Under the pieces are notes generated by a model. That model was not told the origin of the DNA and searched no databases. It was given only the letters and a program-made list of their open reading frames with translations. Of a DNA stretch of 64,000 nt, positions 43,709 through 54,600 are shown piece by piece (within the stretch, counting starts at the first letter, position 1; each line of letters starts with the position of its first letter). The translations under genes were made by a program, and so were the position numbers. The DNA comes from Rhodosorus marinus (taxonomy: Eukaryota > Rhodophyta > Stylonematophyceae > Stylonematales > Stylonemataceae): contig JAMWBK010000001.1 in assembly GCA_029953675.1 (NCBI GenBank), positions 2,021,001-2,085,000 on the forward strand, given 5' to 3'.

Positions 43709-44667
43709 TGCTCGCTGAAGATGCCTTATGCAAAGATCGACTCGACATACCTATCGTTGGCCAAATACGCTGCCTTGGTCAGGCTCTCCCTTGGTCAGGC
43801 TCCTCATAGAGCTCAGTGGCAAATGGATTTTTAATCTCGAACGCAACAGTGAGCTGAGCCGGGAGAAACTGCTTCTCAGCAGTGGGGGCGTTGAATTCCA
43901 TTTTGGAAAGCAGCATGTTTCGAATAAGACTACTGAAAGTCAGATAGATAGTGGATACTCTACCAGCGACGGTTCCCTTCGTGAACCTATTCCATCAAAA
44001 ACAAAACCAAATTTTTTCCCACCACTCGTTGGGCGTCGGTGCTGAGCGCTCCTTCACGCACAATCGTAGATATGGGAATTCGAAGGACCTGTACTCCTCC
44101 ATCCTCTGTGGGTAAACGAAACCTCCCTTGCCACAAAATACGATGTCTTCCGATTTCATCTATGACGACCATACGACTACGACGGTGAAATTTCCGTTGA
44201 AAACCCAGCCAATTACGACAAATTACATCTAATAACTACAATATTTCAACAATATCCATTTTATATTGTGTACAATATGAATACAGAATCGCAGTAAGAG
44301 TTATTATTGGATAACATTGTTTTGTATTTAAAATAATATAGATGAAGATAATTCATGTCCGCCGGATTGATGCGGAAGGCGCGGTCCGCCGCGCCCTGGG
44401 GAGTTGACGGGGAAAGGCTCAAGAAGGGTGAGGAACAGAATGACTCGTTGGGGGGTTAATTGAGAGTTATCCTGGAAATCTAAAGCACTGAAAGCAAATT
44501 GTTAAAGAAGCTAGACAGCTGTCTCGTTCTGCAGACTCCCGAGGAGGGTTTAATCAGTTGGTCTCATTGCTTTTTGTTTCCCATGGAAGTCGTGAAGGAG
44601 TATTGGGAGTTTTGATGATGGTCGTGAGGATAGTGGACGCTTTTCAGCCGAACTTTGTTTGAATAAA
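43709..44667. other. Intergenic, upstream of TRM4
   Basis: No gene recognised. The middle (44,190-44,350) is AT-rich. AATAAAATG at the TRM4 start gives an A-rich start context. Confidence 0.5.
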
Positions 44668-47600
44668 ATGTCCCGTGCAGAGAACGGTAATAACAATGAA
44701 CTGTCACAAGAAACATTGAAAGATGTTGAGGAGGGTATCCCATTTCATGTGGATGGAGATGGATAGGTCGCAGACAGGATCTGCAGAAGCTTCCGCTGAG
44801 GACAAGGAGGCAATCGAAAGCAAAGGACCCGTCCAGACAACGAACGCGTTCAGATAGTGAACATGTGAGGCTTTTCAAACCTTCTTCGAATCCATCTTAG
44901 CCTACCGATGCGACCTAAACGAATCAACTGCTTCAAAATAGGTTCTTGAGAGCAAATCATTCGAGGACTACTACAAAGCACAGGGAATATTGAGTTCGGA
45001 GGAGTTTCCATTGTTTCTAGAAACTTTAAGACGCCCGCTTCCGTCTGTTTTTCGCGTTGCTGAAGTTGGAAGGTCTGGCAGCATGAGTCCCAAACAACCA
45101 AGAGACCCAAGACTCCCTCCCCGGAGACTGGGGACAATCACGAGCACCTGTTGCTGCTACTAGGAAACTCTTCGCACTATCCTCGCGAGACCTCCTGCGT
45201 TCTTCGTTGGCTATGACACCATCGAGGATGGTGACAAAGAGAACGGAGTCTTTGGATTCTCTTCAACCGATGGAAGTCTGTTCTAAAAGTCCGTTTTACT
45301 CATCCGCAGGCTTCGTGATGTCGTGGTCGATACACTTGAACAGTTTCCTCGGCCTGTGGATGACAGTCCATCATTACATCGCGTCTCATGGTAGAAAAAA
45401 TACTCTCTAATCCAATCTCGAAGACTGCGATGACAAGCTTTGGCGCTGATCATTCCACTCCCCTTAGGTACGACAATGGACACGCTTATAAGACGACAGC
45501 GTCTCGGAAGGAGATCAGAAACGATGAAAACCTGTCCAAACTTCACCGATTTCTCGTGTCCAACCATCGCATTGGAGCGATAAGTCGACTCGAAGAGGTC
45601 AGCATGATCCCTGTGAGTTTGCTCGACGTCAAGCCCGGACACGCCGTACTAGACATGTGCGCCTCTCCTGGATCCAAAACCGCACAGATCATCGACCTCG
45701 TCAGTGAGAGCGACGGGTATTCAGAGTACGTTTTCCTCAGAAGCACAGAGAGCTCTCCAGGCGACGGGGTTTGGCAGTACATCTAACACCCCTTTTCTAG
45801 CAACTTAGGAGCCTTCTCATTGCAAACGATGCGGACTTGAAACGATGCTGGATGCTTATCCACCATCTGAAGAGATACGCATGTCCTGCTCTCCTCATCA
45901 CCAACCACAACGGCCAGAGCTTCCCGGACGTTGTCAAGTTTGACCGGTAACGACCTTCTCCAGAGAGACAGCCCGCCAGATACACATCCTCATCCTGCTT
46001 CAAACCCTCTGCCATCCAGGATCCTAGTCGATGTTCCTTGTACAGGCGATGGAACTCTTCGTAAAGCTCCGGATTTATGGCGAAGATGGAATCCTGAAGT
46101 CTCCTTCGCTTTCCATCGACTTCAAGTGGCCATTGCTTGGAGAGCTGTTGAGCTACTCAAGCCCGGAGGACGGCTCGTGTATTCAACATGTTCATTCAAC
46201 CCTTTGGAGGACGAAGCTGTGGTCTGTGAGATCCTACGTCGGTCAAAGGGCATGATAACGCTAGTAAGTTCCAGCCAGAGAAACGCCCAGATCGCACTGT
46301 CAATAGCTGACTAACTGGATTACTACGTTTAGGTCGACGTGTCCTCATCCATACCCGGTCTGAAGAGGAGACCTGGACTGGTCCGTTGGAAAGTAAAGGT
46401 AACAAACCTGCAACAACCGGATGATGTTCCCTTGTGAAAATCCAGCCTGAACGTATTTTCGTTTTGGCACTTTTGCTGTACTAACGCTGGGTTAGAACTG
46501 TTCACCAAACGGCACTTGGTTTGAAATCTTCGATGAAGTACCACCGAAACGTCAGCGGAGGATCACGAAGTCCATGTTTCCTCCTGCGGAAGGAGAGGAC
46601 TTCGACAGCCTGAGGAGATGCCTGAGGCTGTTTCCACAGGATCAAGATACAGGAGGTTTCTTCATCGCTGTCTTTGAGGCTCTCGGAGAAGTAGTAGGAG
46701 AGGAAGGAACATTACCAGAAGAGGCTGACGTGCTCCCGAACGCCGCTGTGGACGCGGAGATCCCTGATCCTACTCAAATGAAGAACAAAGCGGACGTTCT
46801 GTACGGAGGAGGGAAGCTGATCGCCAACGATCCACTGGTTTCGTTCAGAGAAAATGTCGATGAGCATGTGGTGAGACTGCTTTCTCCGGTGACTTCAATG
46901 TTGGATCGAATGTCCTCACGCTAAAGAAGCAGTCTCGTCAACAAAATTAGGTTCAAAGCATCGTCAAGATGTATTCGCTACCGATGGATTTCGTTCTGGA
47001 TGGATTACTTTACAGAGCATCCGAGATCGGACAACCGAGAAAGCTCTACCACGCCAACAAGGCCGTAGTCGATATGCTTCCGAAGGCTCTGAATGAACTA
47101 AATGCCGGCGACAAAAGTGCGCTGAGGTAAGGGCACTGATTAGGGGTCTCAGCCGATCAATCGCAGGGTTGAAAAGCTCTTACCTATGTTATGAAACGCT
47201 TTCAGGATCGTCTTCGCCGGAGTGAGGGTCATGGAGCATTCTATTCGCGAGGGAGCTCCCAGTGACTATCGACTTTGTACGGAGGGAATTCATCTGATCT
47301 ATTCCCTTCTTGGAAACCAGAAGGTATCTCTGGAATCTGAGGTTCGTTGCTTACCCACTCCGTTCGGATGAGTGAGGTCTTCCTTCTAATCTGGTTGAAA
47401 CATCTTCCTTAATCCAAGGATTATGTCCGGTTGCTGTCGCAGAGAACGCTTCTGTTGAATGAGTTTAGCGATCCGAAGTCGAATGATGAGGTGGGAGAAT
47501 GTCACCTAGGAACGGCCGCGTTTCATAAGAAGGGGGCCAGCAATAAGGAAGTGGTGGTCTCGCTGAAAGGCGCAGTGAAGCTGACTCCTTTGGTCCCCCG

Positions 47601-47703
47601 TGAGATGCTGGCAGCGATTCGTGAAGCGCTTGGAATTTCTGTTGAGGAGGAGGAACCAGAAGGCAGCCTGACAGCATTAGAGGATGATGGGACGACAACC
47701 TAG
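44668..47703 (+). CDS. TRM4: tRNA (cytosine-5-)-methyltransferase, TRM4/NSUN2 type
   Basis: SAM-dependent m5C methyltransferase acting on tRNA (and some mRNA) in the nucleus. Twelve exons: 44668-44734, 44767-44864, 44942-45072, 45310-45390, 45468-45725, 45809-45946, 46020-46263, 46333-46398, 46496-46870, 46951-47126, 47206-47341, 47419-47703; 684 residues. The N-terminus has FEDYYKAQGILSSEEFPLFL and the PL-P-xxR motif, then RFLVSNHRIGAISRLEEVSM. The SAM site is VLDMCASPGSKTAQIIDL, with IANDADLKRC after it. Both catalytic cysteines are present: motif IV VDVPCTGDGTLRKAPDLW and motif VI VYSTCSFNPLEDEA. SMFPP and DTGGFFIAVF end the core; the C-terminal half (LYHANKAVVDMLPKAL, LCTEGIHLIYSLLG) matches the NSUN2 extension. 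The first two exons are the least certain: their join needs a 32-nt intron (44735-44766). The large gap 45073-45309 is an intron. Confidence 0.92.
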
Positions 47704-49959
47704 GCGCAAGTAAAAAGCGCAAGTGCTTCCCTGCCGTGCACATTCGCCTTGAAAAGTGCACAATCTGGGCGATAAGGATAACCCCGTAACGCACGTGGCT
47801 TTCTGGCTCTCCTATCAGACTGGGCTTGGCAGTTCTTGCGGGTTAAAGACTGCGGTAGAGTCCATGCGTTTTAGTTAGCTCTCGGGGTGCTGTGTATCCG
47901 ACAGAAGTTTCGCTGGTAGGCGCCCTGATTCTTTCTGATGGCGTGAATGTGTTCTCCGTCGTGTTGTTCTTGCACGAGCTCTGCAAAGGCCAATTTGAGC
48001 TTGTCGAAGTTTTCAAAGTGAGCCTGTTGGACAGCCTCCAAGAAGCTTTGGCTCTGCAACTATGGGAGCACGTCACCTAAGGGCTTTGCTACAGTTGAAC
48101 TTTCTGGCTGAGTGTTAGACGATGCTTGTCGTTGACTGAAGCTCTTTCCGCTATCTCGCGGTGTGAATAAAGCCTCTTGAGAATGAAATAAAAACTTATC
48201 GGTCGTCATCTGTTTTCAGAGCGATTTTGAATCAACCGCAAGCTGGCGCGGTGCCTAATACGTTCTTGAACCTGCTGTGGCGTGAGACGGTATTGAGTCC
48301 GTACAGACGAGAGACACAGTTGCTTCCATGTAGAGATCGTCTTTCAAAGATGGAGAAGTGCAGTCCTCCTTATCTTTGTTAGTCAGTCCAGTCTTGGCTA
48401 GAAAGAGGTACCGTACCATCCGCCCTTTTGACAGGGCGGGTGGTGAGCCACAGTGCACATATCAAATATTGAATCAGAACAAATCAGGGCGGAAAGAGAG
48501 TGCTAGAGGTCGTCTAGGGATGCGAAACCGAACGAGCGTCAACCGACCAGCGTTCAGTCCATCCCAGCCTTGGTAACGAAGGCTCGGGGGACTTTGCGTT
48601 CTCACAGGTTTCAGCCTTTCGCTCTGGAAACCTTTGTCCACGTGGATAAGTCGGGTTTAGAGTGGTTGCGGAAATGTTTTGCTGAGCATCCTTTATAATA
48701 CTTACGCCGTTTCAGCGTCGCCCTGTAGCGATATTCTAGCAGCATGCTTGACGAGGCGCGCCATCGGCGCTTGGGTTTGCATGTTTCTCTCCTGAGTTCT
48801 TATTTGCAGTCCACGTCTTGCGTAGCGCTTCAGGCTATGCTAGTAAAAACCAGAGTAACTGATAAACCAGACTCGGAGCTCTAAGGTGCCTCGATTTAGT
48901 CCCAAATATCCTCATCAGAACAGACCCCCCACTGAGAAACCCCAACTAGGATCCTCGCGACACATCAGAGCCTTGATTCTCTCCTCCTGGAAATCGCATC
49001 TTTACAGAAGGCCGACTCAGAATTCTCACAACCACTGTTCATAGCATTGCCGGCTAAGTATTCCGACACTTTTTCCTCGGAGTCAGTCGGCTGCTGGAAC
49101 TTGTCAGCAGGCGGCTCAAACTTGTAAGCCATAGTTGCCACAGACCTATTCGTGGAATGGGAATCTTGAAAAGCGAAATAAATTTAGAACATTTTCGTGC
49201 TGCCGTTTCAGATGTTGATGGAGTAGACTTGAGGTACTAGCGGTTTTGAGTGAGAACTCAAGCTTGAGTAACGTCAGTGTGGAAATGAGGACGCTGTTGA
49301 AGGTCAGTTCGGGGATACGGCACACAAACCTTCCCCCTGGAATTATTACAAATACCTGGTTTGGTAGTGGTGCTGCAGTTCTGGCATTTTCATGGCCTAG
49401 CCTTTGAGGCAAAGCTAGGCAGGGCTGAGCAGGAGTTCGATCGAGCTAGCAGAGGCGCTTTCGTTTTAGGAAGGTTGAAAGACTCCAAAGATATCTACGA
49501 TGACTCATTTCAGATGTCCTCGCCTCGCTTCGTATCCGGAGCGCATTGCCTTACTGTTTGGATGCGACGTATTCAAACGGGTTAGACGCAAGGGCGTCTT
49601 TGTCTTGTGCAGATTGGCCGTAAGCATGCAATATTTACGTACTCGGCGTGCAGTTGCTCTCGATTTTTGCTCCTGGAACATCGGGACAGTCAGACCATGC
49701 TTGACCTCCGGACACGGGTGATTTTACTAACATAGCCTGATGCGCTAAACTAGGGGCTAGGAAGAAGAGCATGTAAGCTCAGGCGACGGTGGCGCGCCTC
49801 GGCAAGCATGTTGCTAGATTACCGCCAGAGCGCGATACTTAGACGGCGGAGGAGCGCCAGATATTCTTCAAGATGTTCGGTAAAACTCTTACGTAGCCAT
49901 TCAAAGCTTGACTTTTCCAGATGCCCGAAGGGTACCACAATGAAAGGCTGGAACCTGTG
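47704..49959. other. Intergenic, no supported gene
   Basis: GC-balanced DNA without recognisable protein or RNA genes. It lies between the TRM4 3' end and the non-LTR relic. Open frames are 60-110 codons and unremarkable. Confidence 0.5.
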
Positions 49960-52900
49960 ACCGGCCCTCTTCCCGGGGAAGACTGGCCATGCTCTCAGCG
50001 TACCGTCGTTCCTTCACGCGGCGAAGTACAGAAGCTGCTCCCCCTGCGGAGAGCGGCAGAAGGGAGATATGTACCGGACAGGGGGCAAGTGACAGCGAAT
50101 TCCACATATGCTGAGCGTCTGGCGGCTGCGTCCGAGACCAGGAGATCTGCGATGCAACGAGTAAAGGTGGTTGCGGAGGGTGTGCTAGGCAGTGCCGATT
50201 CCACCCCGACCGTGTAGCCAACTCTTGTCAAGTGTTCGCTCAGGATGTATTTCAGGCGCGTGTCTCCCTTCGTGCGATTACCTCGCAGTAGTCCGTAGGA
50301 GCCCAGAAAATGGTACCCACATCCGTAGATACGGCTCGCACATCCTTGGCAGAAGGAAGCGCGATTAGAATGCCAAGGGGTCTGTGGCAAACCCAAGTAG
50401 ATGCGTGCCGCAGTCCGGAACTGGAAGGCGTCCAGTCGTTGGCCCGGTGACGAGGACAGAGTGGTTAGCCATAGGTGGGATAGATGGCCTCCCACGCCCC
50501 GTAGACGAGCCGCAGTGGTAGGCGGAGTAAGTGGTGAGTTGAGCAAGATTGCGTGAGCAGCTCTGTGTTGGCCCCAAGTGAGGCTATGTTGGATCACATC
50601 AGTGCGGGAGCTCCACGATCTGCTGATACCCGGGTAATCGGCCGCGGGTGACTGTGGGCTGGCTTCCCCATTGTCGGCCAGCACGCGATTAACCATAGAT
50701 TCCACTACAGACTAATCGAGTCCCCTTAGCATCTCCTTCCAGGAACTGAACTTAGATCGATTCTCTTCCGGCACCGCAGTGCACCGACGAAATGCCTGTT
50801 GCAGGCCGTCATAAATGCGCAGTAACGGCGGCGGAAGGTTGACTGGGTCATCGTCCGTCGGCGCCCAACTTTAAAGGCAGGCACTGCGGAACCTAAATCC
50901 CACAAGGGTATGAAGAGCGGTGGCCCAGGAGACTACCGTCGCAGTCGAGCAGACAAGACGCCGGTCACTCACTCCAAAGCCTCCCAGGCGCAAGGGTAGA
51001 GCCACCTGAGCCCGTATCAGGTCCCTGTCAGGTGCCGATGCCGAAGCAAGTGGTTCGTCTAAGAGAGTGCCCAAACGTGTTAGCGTCACCTCGTCCGCCT
51101 TAGCAACAATCCACGCTCCCCATTGCGGTGGAAGACTTCGCAGGCAATATTTGAGACTGGGAGCCCGCACAAAAGAAAAAAATTCGGGAAATCATTTACG
51201 CCGGTTGCAGTACCGTCAGGAAGGCGCTCAATGGCATCTGTGCGCTGCCTGTGCCGGGCTAAAACTCGTTCGCAGGAGGATTCCACGAAGTTATCACTCC
51301 CCAACCCAATACCATGATCTATCAGACCCTCAGCTTGGGAAATGTGCCTGAGAGCGTCGGGCAGACTGCCCGGAGGGGTTTCTCTGGTGGAAGAAAACAA
51401 CACTTCTCCGGCTCGACTATCAACCCCACCTCACTTGCTAAGGCTTGGATCCTGGTCAATCCCCGATCTAAGCGTAGAGCTACCCATCAACGTCACATCG
51501 TCATGATATGCACAGATACTTAGGTCCTCGATCTCGGTCGCGAGTTGCAACAGAGCGAGCTGGAAGGCACAGGCGTGAAGGACCGGCCCACAAGGGTCCC
51601 CTTGTTGTACCCCCGTGTATGCTTCAAACACTTCACCCCCCTCAGACATGTAGGGGAGGCCTCCTCACCCCTAGATCCCAGCTGAAAAAGGCAAAGCCTC
51701 AGGAAAAAACCCTTCGAACCACCTCCAGTGCGTGCGTCCGGGATACGCTGTTGAAAGCGTTCCGGAAATCAATAACGAAAGATGCCCCAGGCCGGCTTAG
51801 TGGCCCGCTCGAGCTCGATCGTATGGTTAATCAGTTCGCATCCCCCATACAACCCCACTCCCACTTGGAGAGGAGCCAAAAAAGCTTTAATATGCTGGCG
51901 TAGTCGCTGGCATAGCCACCTCCCCGCTAACTCCCGGATGCTCTCAATCATTCCAATGGGCCGAAGACGCGGGCTCGATGCTCAGGCGAGTTATCGGCTT
52001 TTCGCAAGCAAACAAATCTGCGCCCGCCGTAAGTGTGCCAACGGTGTGGACGCGCTACAGGTCCTGTCAAAAAGGCGTTCAGAATCTTCACCAGTGCGCG
52101 TCGGCCCGTCTCGCTCAAAGCCTGCCATAGTTCGAAGGCCTGAAGGCCCGGGGGAAGGTCCGCGGCGGGAGGACTGGAGAAGTTCCTCCAATTCGGACTC
52201 TCGAAGCGTCATATCTATGCGAAGGTGGGCCAACTCTGGTCGGTCGAGAAGGGACGCAAAATTGGGCGGGAAATCCACATCGGACGACGGAAATATGGCG
52301 GATACCGGTTCCGCAAGCCGGTCATCATAAGGGAGGACAGGCCCCTGTCCCCCCAAAACCGTGCCGCTCGACTCAAATCGCCAACCTCCACCAAATCTTT
52401 CACCCAAGCCGTCACTTGCGAGGAACCCGTGGACTGGACCGTGCGCCCCGAGGCCTCGAGCGACGTCATGTACACACTTTGCAAAACCTCAAATTCCCCT
52501 CGCAGGAACAATGCGAGCCGGTCCCGGACAGCGCTGATGTGCGAGCTGGGGCCAGGATCAAACGCGGCATTATCCCCAAGAATTCCCACATAGCCACATT
52601 CCACAGATTGCGGCCAAACCCGCAAATATGAAGTCCAAAATACACCCAGCCTGTAAGAACTCCCTGCGAGGCAGTACTACCGGTGGAATCCGGCCGCTCA
52701 GAGGAAGTGAGACCCCAGACGAAGAAACCCACCCCGAAGCCAACTTCGAAACTGCGTTCTCCAAGCACCCCAGTCCCCTCCCACCTGCTCAACGTGACCC
52801 TTTAGGTCCAGGGGCTGCGACATCGCAGCCGTACCAGCGGAGCTAATGATCCTTCTCCCCGTTAGACTCTGGGGAGTCGGTCCTTTCTCGCTTGCCTGGT

Positions 52901-53000
52901 AGTCGTACTAAGGTATTGGCTCTTCCACTGCGCGAGGCGCGCGTGAGGGTGCCCGGGGCGTCCAGGAGGGTCGTTGGAGTATCCTACACCGACATTCCAT
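49960..53000 (-). mobile_element. Decayed non-LTR retrotransposon with restriction-like endonuclease
   Basis: Minus strand, with several frameshifts and stops. N-terminal part near 52,600-52,300: LALFLRGEFEVLQSVY, then LVEVGDLSRAARFWGDRGL, the region that precedes the RT in this element class. RT blocks: RRGPSPGPSGLR (about 52,150), RPIGMIESIRELAGRWL (about 51,950), motif A IDFRNAFNSVSR (about 51,760), motif B GVQQGDPCGPVLHACAF (about 51,590) and motif C YHDDVTLMG (about 51,500). A thumb-like part, QVALPLRLGGFGVSDR, is at about 50,980. At the C-terminus (50,705-49,995) are a CxxC...H knuckle and the endonuclease motif near ADLLVSDAAARRSAYVEFAV. At least three frame changes interrupt it (about 51,765, 51,690, 51,180), so it is dead. 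No target duplication or poly-A tail was identified; the 5' limit is uncertain and may reach 54 kb. Confidence 0.8.
49995..50705 (-). pseudogene. C-terminal endonuclease segment of the non-LTR element
   Basis: The longest intact piece (236 codons). It has a zinc-knuckle-like FCQGCASRIYGCGYHF; the fourth ligand position reads Tyr (GSY) where Cys is usual. This is followed by DTRLKYILSEHLTRVGYTV and RCIADLLVSD...EFAVTCPLSGTY, which fits the PD-(D/E)xK restriction-like endonuclease placed after the RT in R2/CRE-like elements. The segment would nick target DNA for target-primed reverse transcription; here it is cut off from the RT by frameshifts. Confidence 0.7.
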
Positions 53001-54600
53001 CCAGTTCTCGTTCATTGCCTCCCTCCACGGAGGTAGTGGTGGCGCTTAAACCCTCAAGCACGTCCGTGCGCTGTAAGTCCCCCTTGTACCGCGACTGTAA
53101 GACCAACCGCCGCTCTCGATCAACGTAAGTCGACACTGCTTCACGAAGATGGCGCGAACCGGGCCGAAATCGCGCCAACAGGAGCCTCTCAATGCGGTGA
53201 ATGCGGAACCAATGGATGGCCGCCACCTTTACACTGCACTCCCTCTCAGAAAGTCCGGCAATCTGTCCCGGTGCCAGGAAATGCCCAGAGAAACGGTCAA
53301 ATGCAAAATGGAGAACCACCTGGGGGTTCTGGCGTAACCAGCGGGCGCCTACTGGCCACTGGTCTGTGGGCTTCGGAGCAGCGCCTGAAGATACGCGGCT
53401 GCAATCGATATCACAACGAACAGAACATCGCGTCCCTCGTAGTTTGCGAGAAGGAAATCCTCGCGCTTGCAGCCCAATGATTCCGCAAAGGTATGCCTGA
53501 AATCCAGCATTGACGGGACCTGCCCCCGTGTGAGCTTCGGGCGCACATTGCGCACCCAAAGAAATTGCAAAAGTGTTGCCGAGTTTCCCTCATTCTCCTC
53601 ACGCGGTGGTAAAAACCGGACCATTGTAGCTGTGCGCGCTGCCGTAGTGCCTCGCCTGAACACCGAACAGTACGAGGGAGGCCCGCTTGGGATTCCCTTA
53701 ACCTCAACCCACGGGCGCCGTCTTGGACGTGTGTGAAGATGTCTACCCTACCTTGGGAGGACATTCAGCAGGTAAGTCCACTCCCAACCCATTTCCCTTA
53801 ACCTTAACACTTCCCTTAACCTTAACCTGGGTGGGAGGGGACCTACCTGCCGAATGTCCTCCCAAGGTAAGGTAGACATCTTCACACACGTCCAAGACGG
53901 CGCCCGTGGGTAGACCATCTGGGTGACCACCAGTCCCCGAACACGGGTGCTTGTTGGGAACCCCGTTTCCATACGCAAAATCCGCACTGTCCCGAAGGGA
54001 TTCAGAGCCCTCGCTTGTCCTGGGACAGGTGCATATTGACTGATTCCTGATTTTGACTGCCTTGAGGTCTAGCGGCCACCGTAGCCTCGTTGTCCACTGT
54101 CAAATTGGCATCCGCTGTCAGCTCCGATTCCAGCGCACAGAGACGCTGGGGGAGCTGCGGTAGGACGCCCTTATCCCCGGCGGCGGTGACCAAGCTGGTC
54201 ACTGCCGACAAAAGGGCACGCAATTGCGGGCCAGACACTCCCTGCAGATCCACCACCGTCGAGAAAGGGCCTGAGCTCAGCAAACTCGAGGTCCGCCTGC
54301 TATCAACACCTCCTTGCTGTGAGGCTCCGCGTCCAAGGGAGCGGGGCTCGGGGAGACCCCAACCATCACGAGAGAGTGTGGTGAGGAGACTTTCCACCAC
54401 ACAACCCCGGCCAAAAACCAACCCGGCCCAACCCGAAGAGACAAAGACCGCACAACGAACCCCCAACAAGAAGAGAGAAAGCCCCAGGCGCAAACCACAC
54501 AACGCGAAACAGCGGTGGGAAGGGCAACCAAAGGAAGCGCCTCCCACGGAAGAACACAATCGTGACCGTAAATTACTCAAACCCGAACCTCGAGATGTGT
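53001..54600 (-). other. Probable 5' part of the non-LTR element or another relic
   Basis: Several overlapping minus-strand open stretches, including 192 codons at 54,580-54,002 and 191 codons at 53,559-52,984, none with known domains. Frames overlap and change often, as expected for a decayed ORF1 region. A large foldback lies inside (53,707-53,911). The link to the RT downstream is inferred only from orientation and adjacency. Confidence 0.3.
53707..53911. repeat. Foldback (inverted repeat) with ~84-nt arms
   Basis: The left arm 53707-53766 and right arm 53852-53911 are complementary at 59 of 60 positions (ACCCACGGGCGCCGTCTTGG... against its reverse complement). The pairing continues inward, with a few mismatches, to about 53,790 and 53,828. 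The loop of about 37 nt consists of TTCCCTTAACCTTAAC-type words. Confidence 0.92.

Noticed and set aside
53791-53827. Telomere-like repeat (CCTTAACC words)
   Set aside because: Only a few irregular copies in the loop of a foldback; not a (TTAGGG)n-type array.
54002-54580. 192-codon minus-strand frame as an independent gene
   Set aside because: No domain, Ser/Gly/Leu-biased, lies upstream of and in the same orientation as the non-LTR relic; treated as probable relic sequence.
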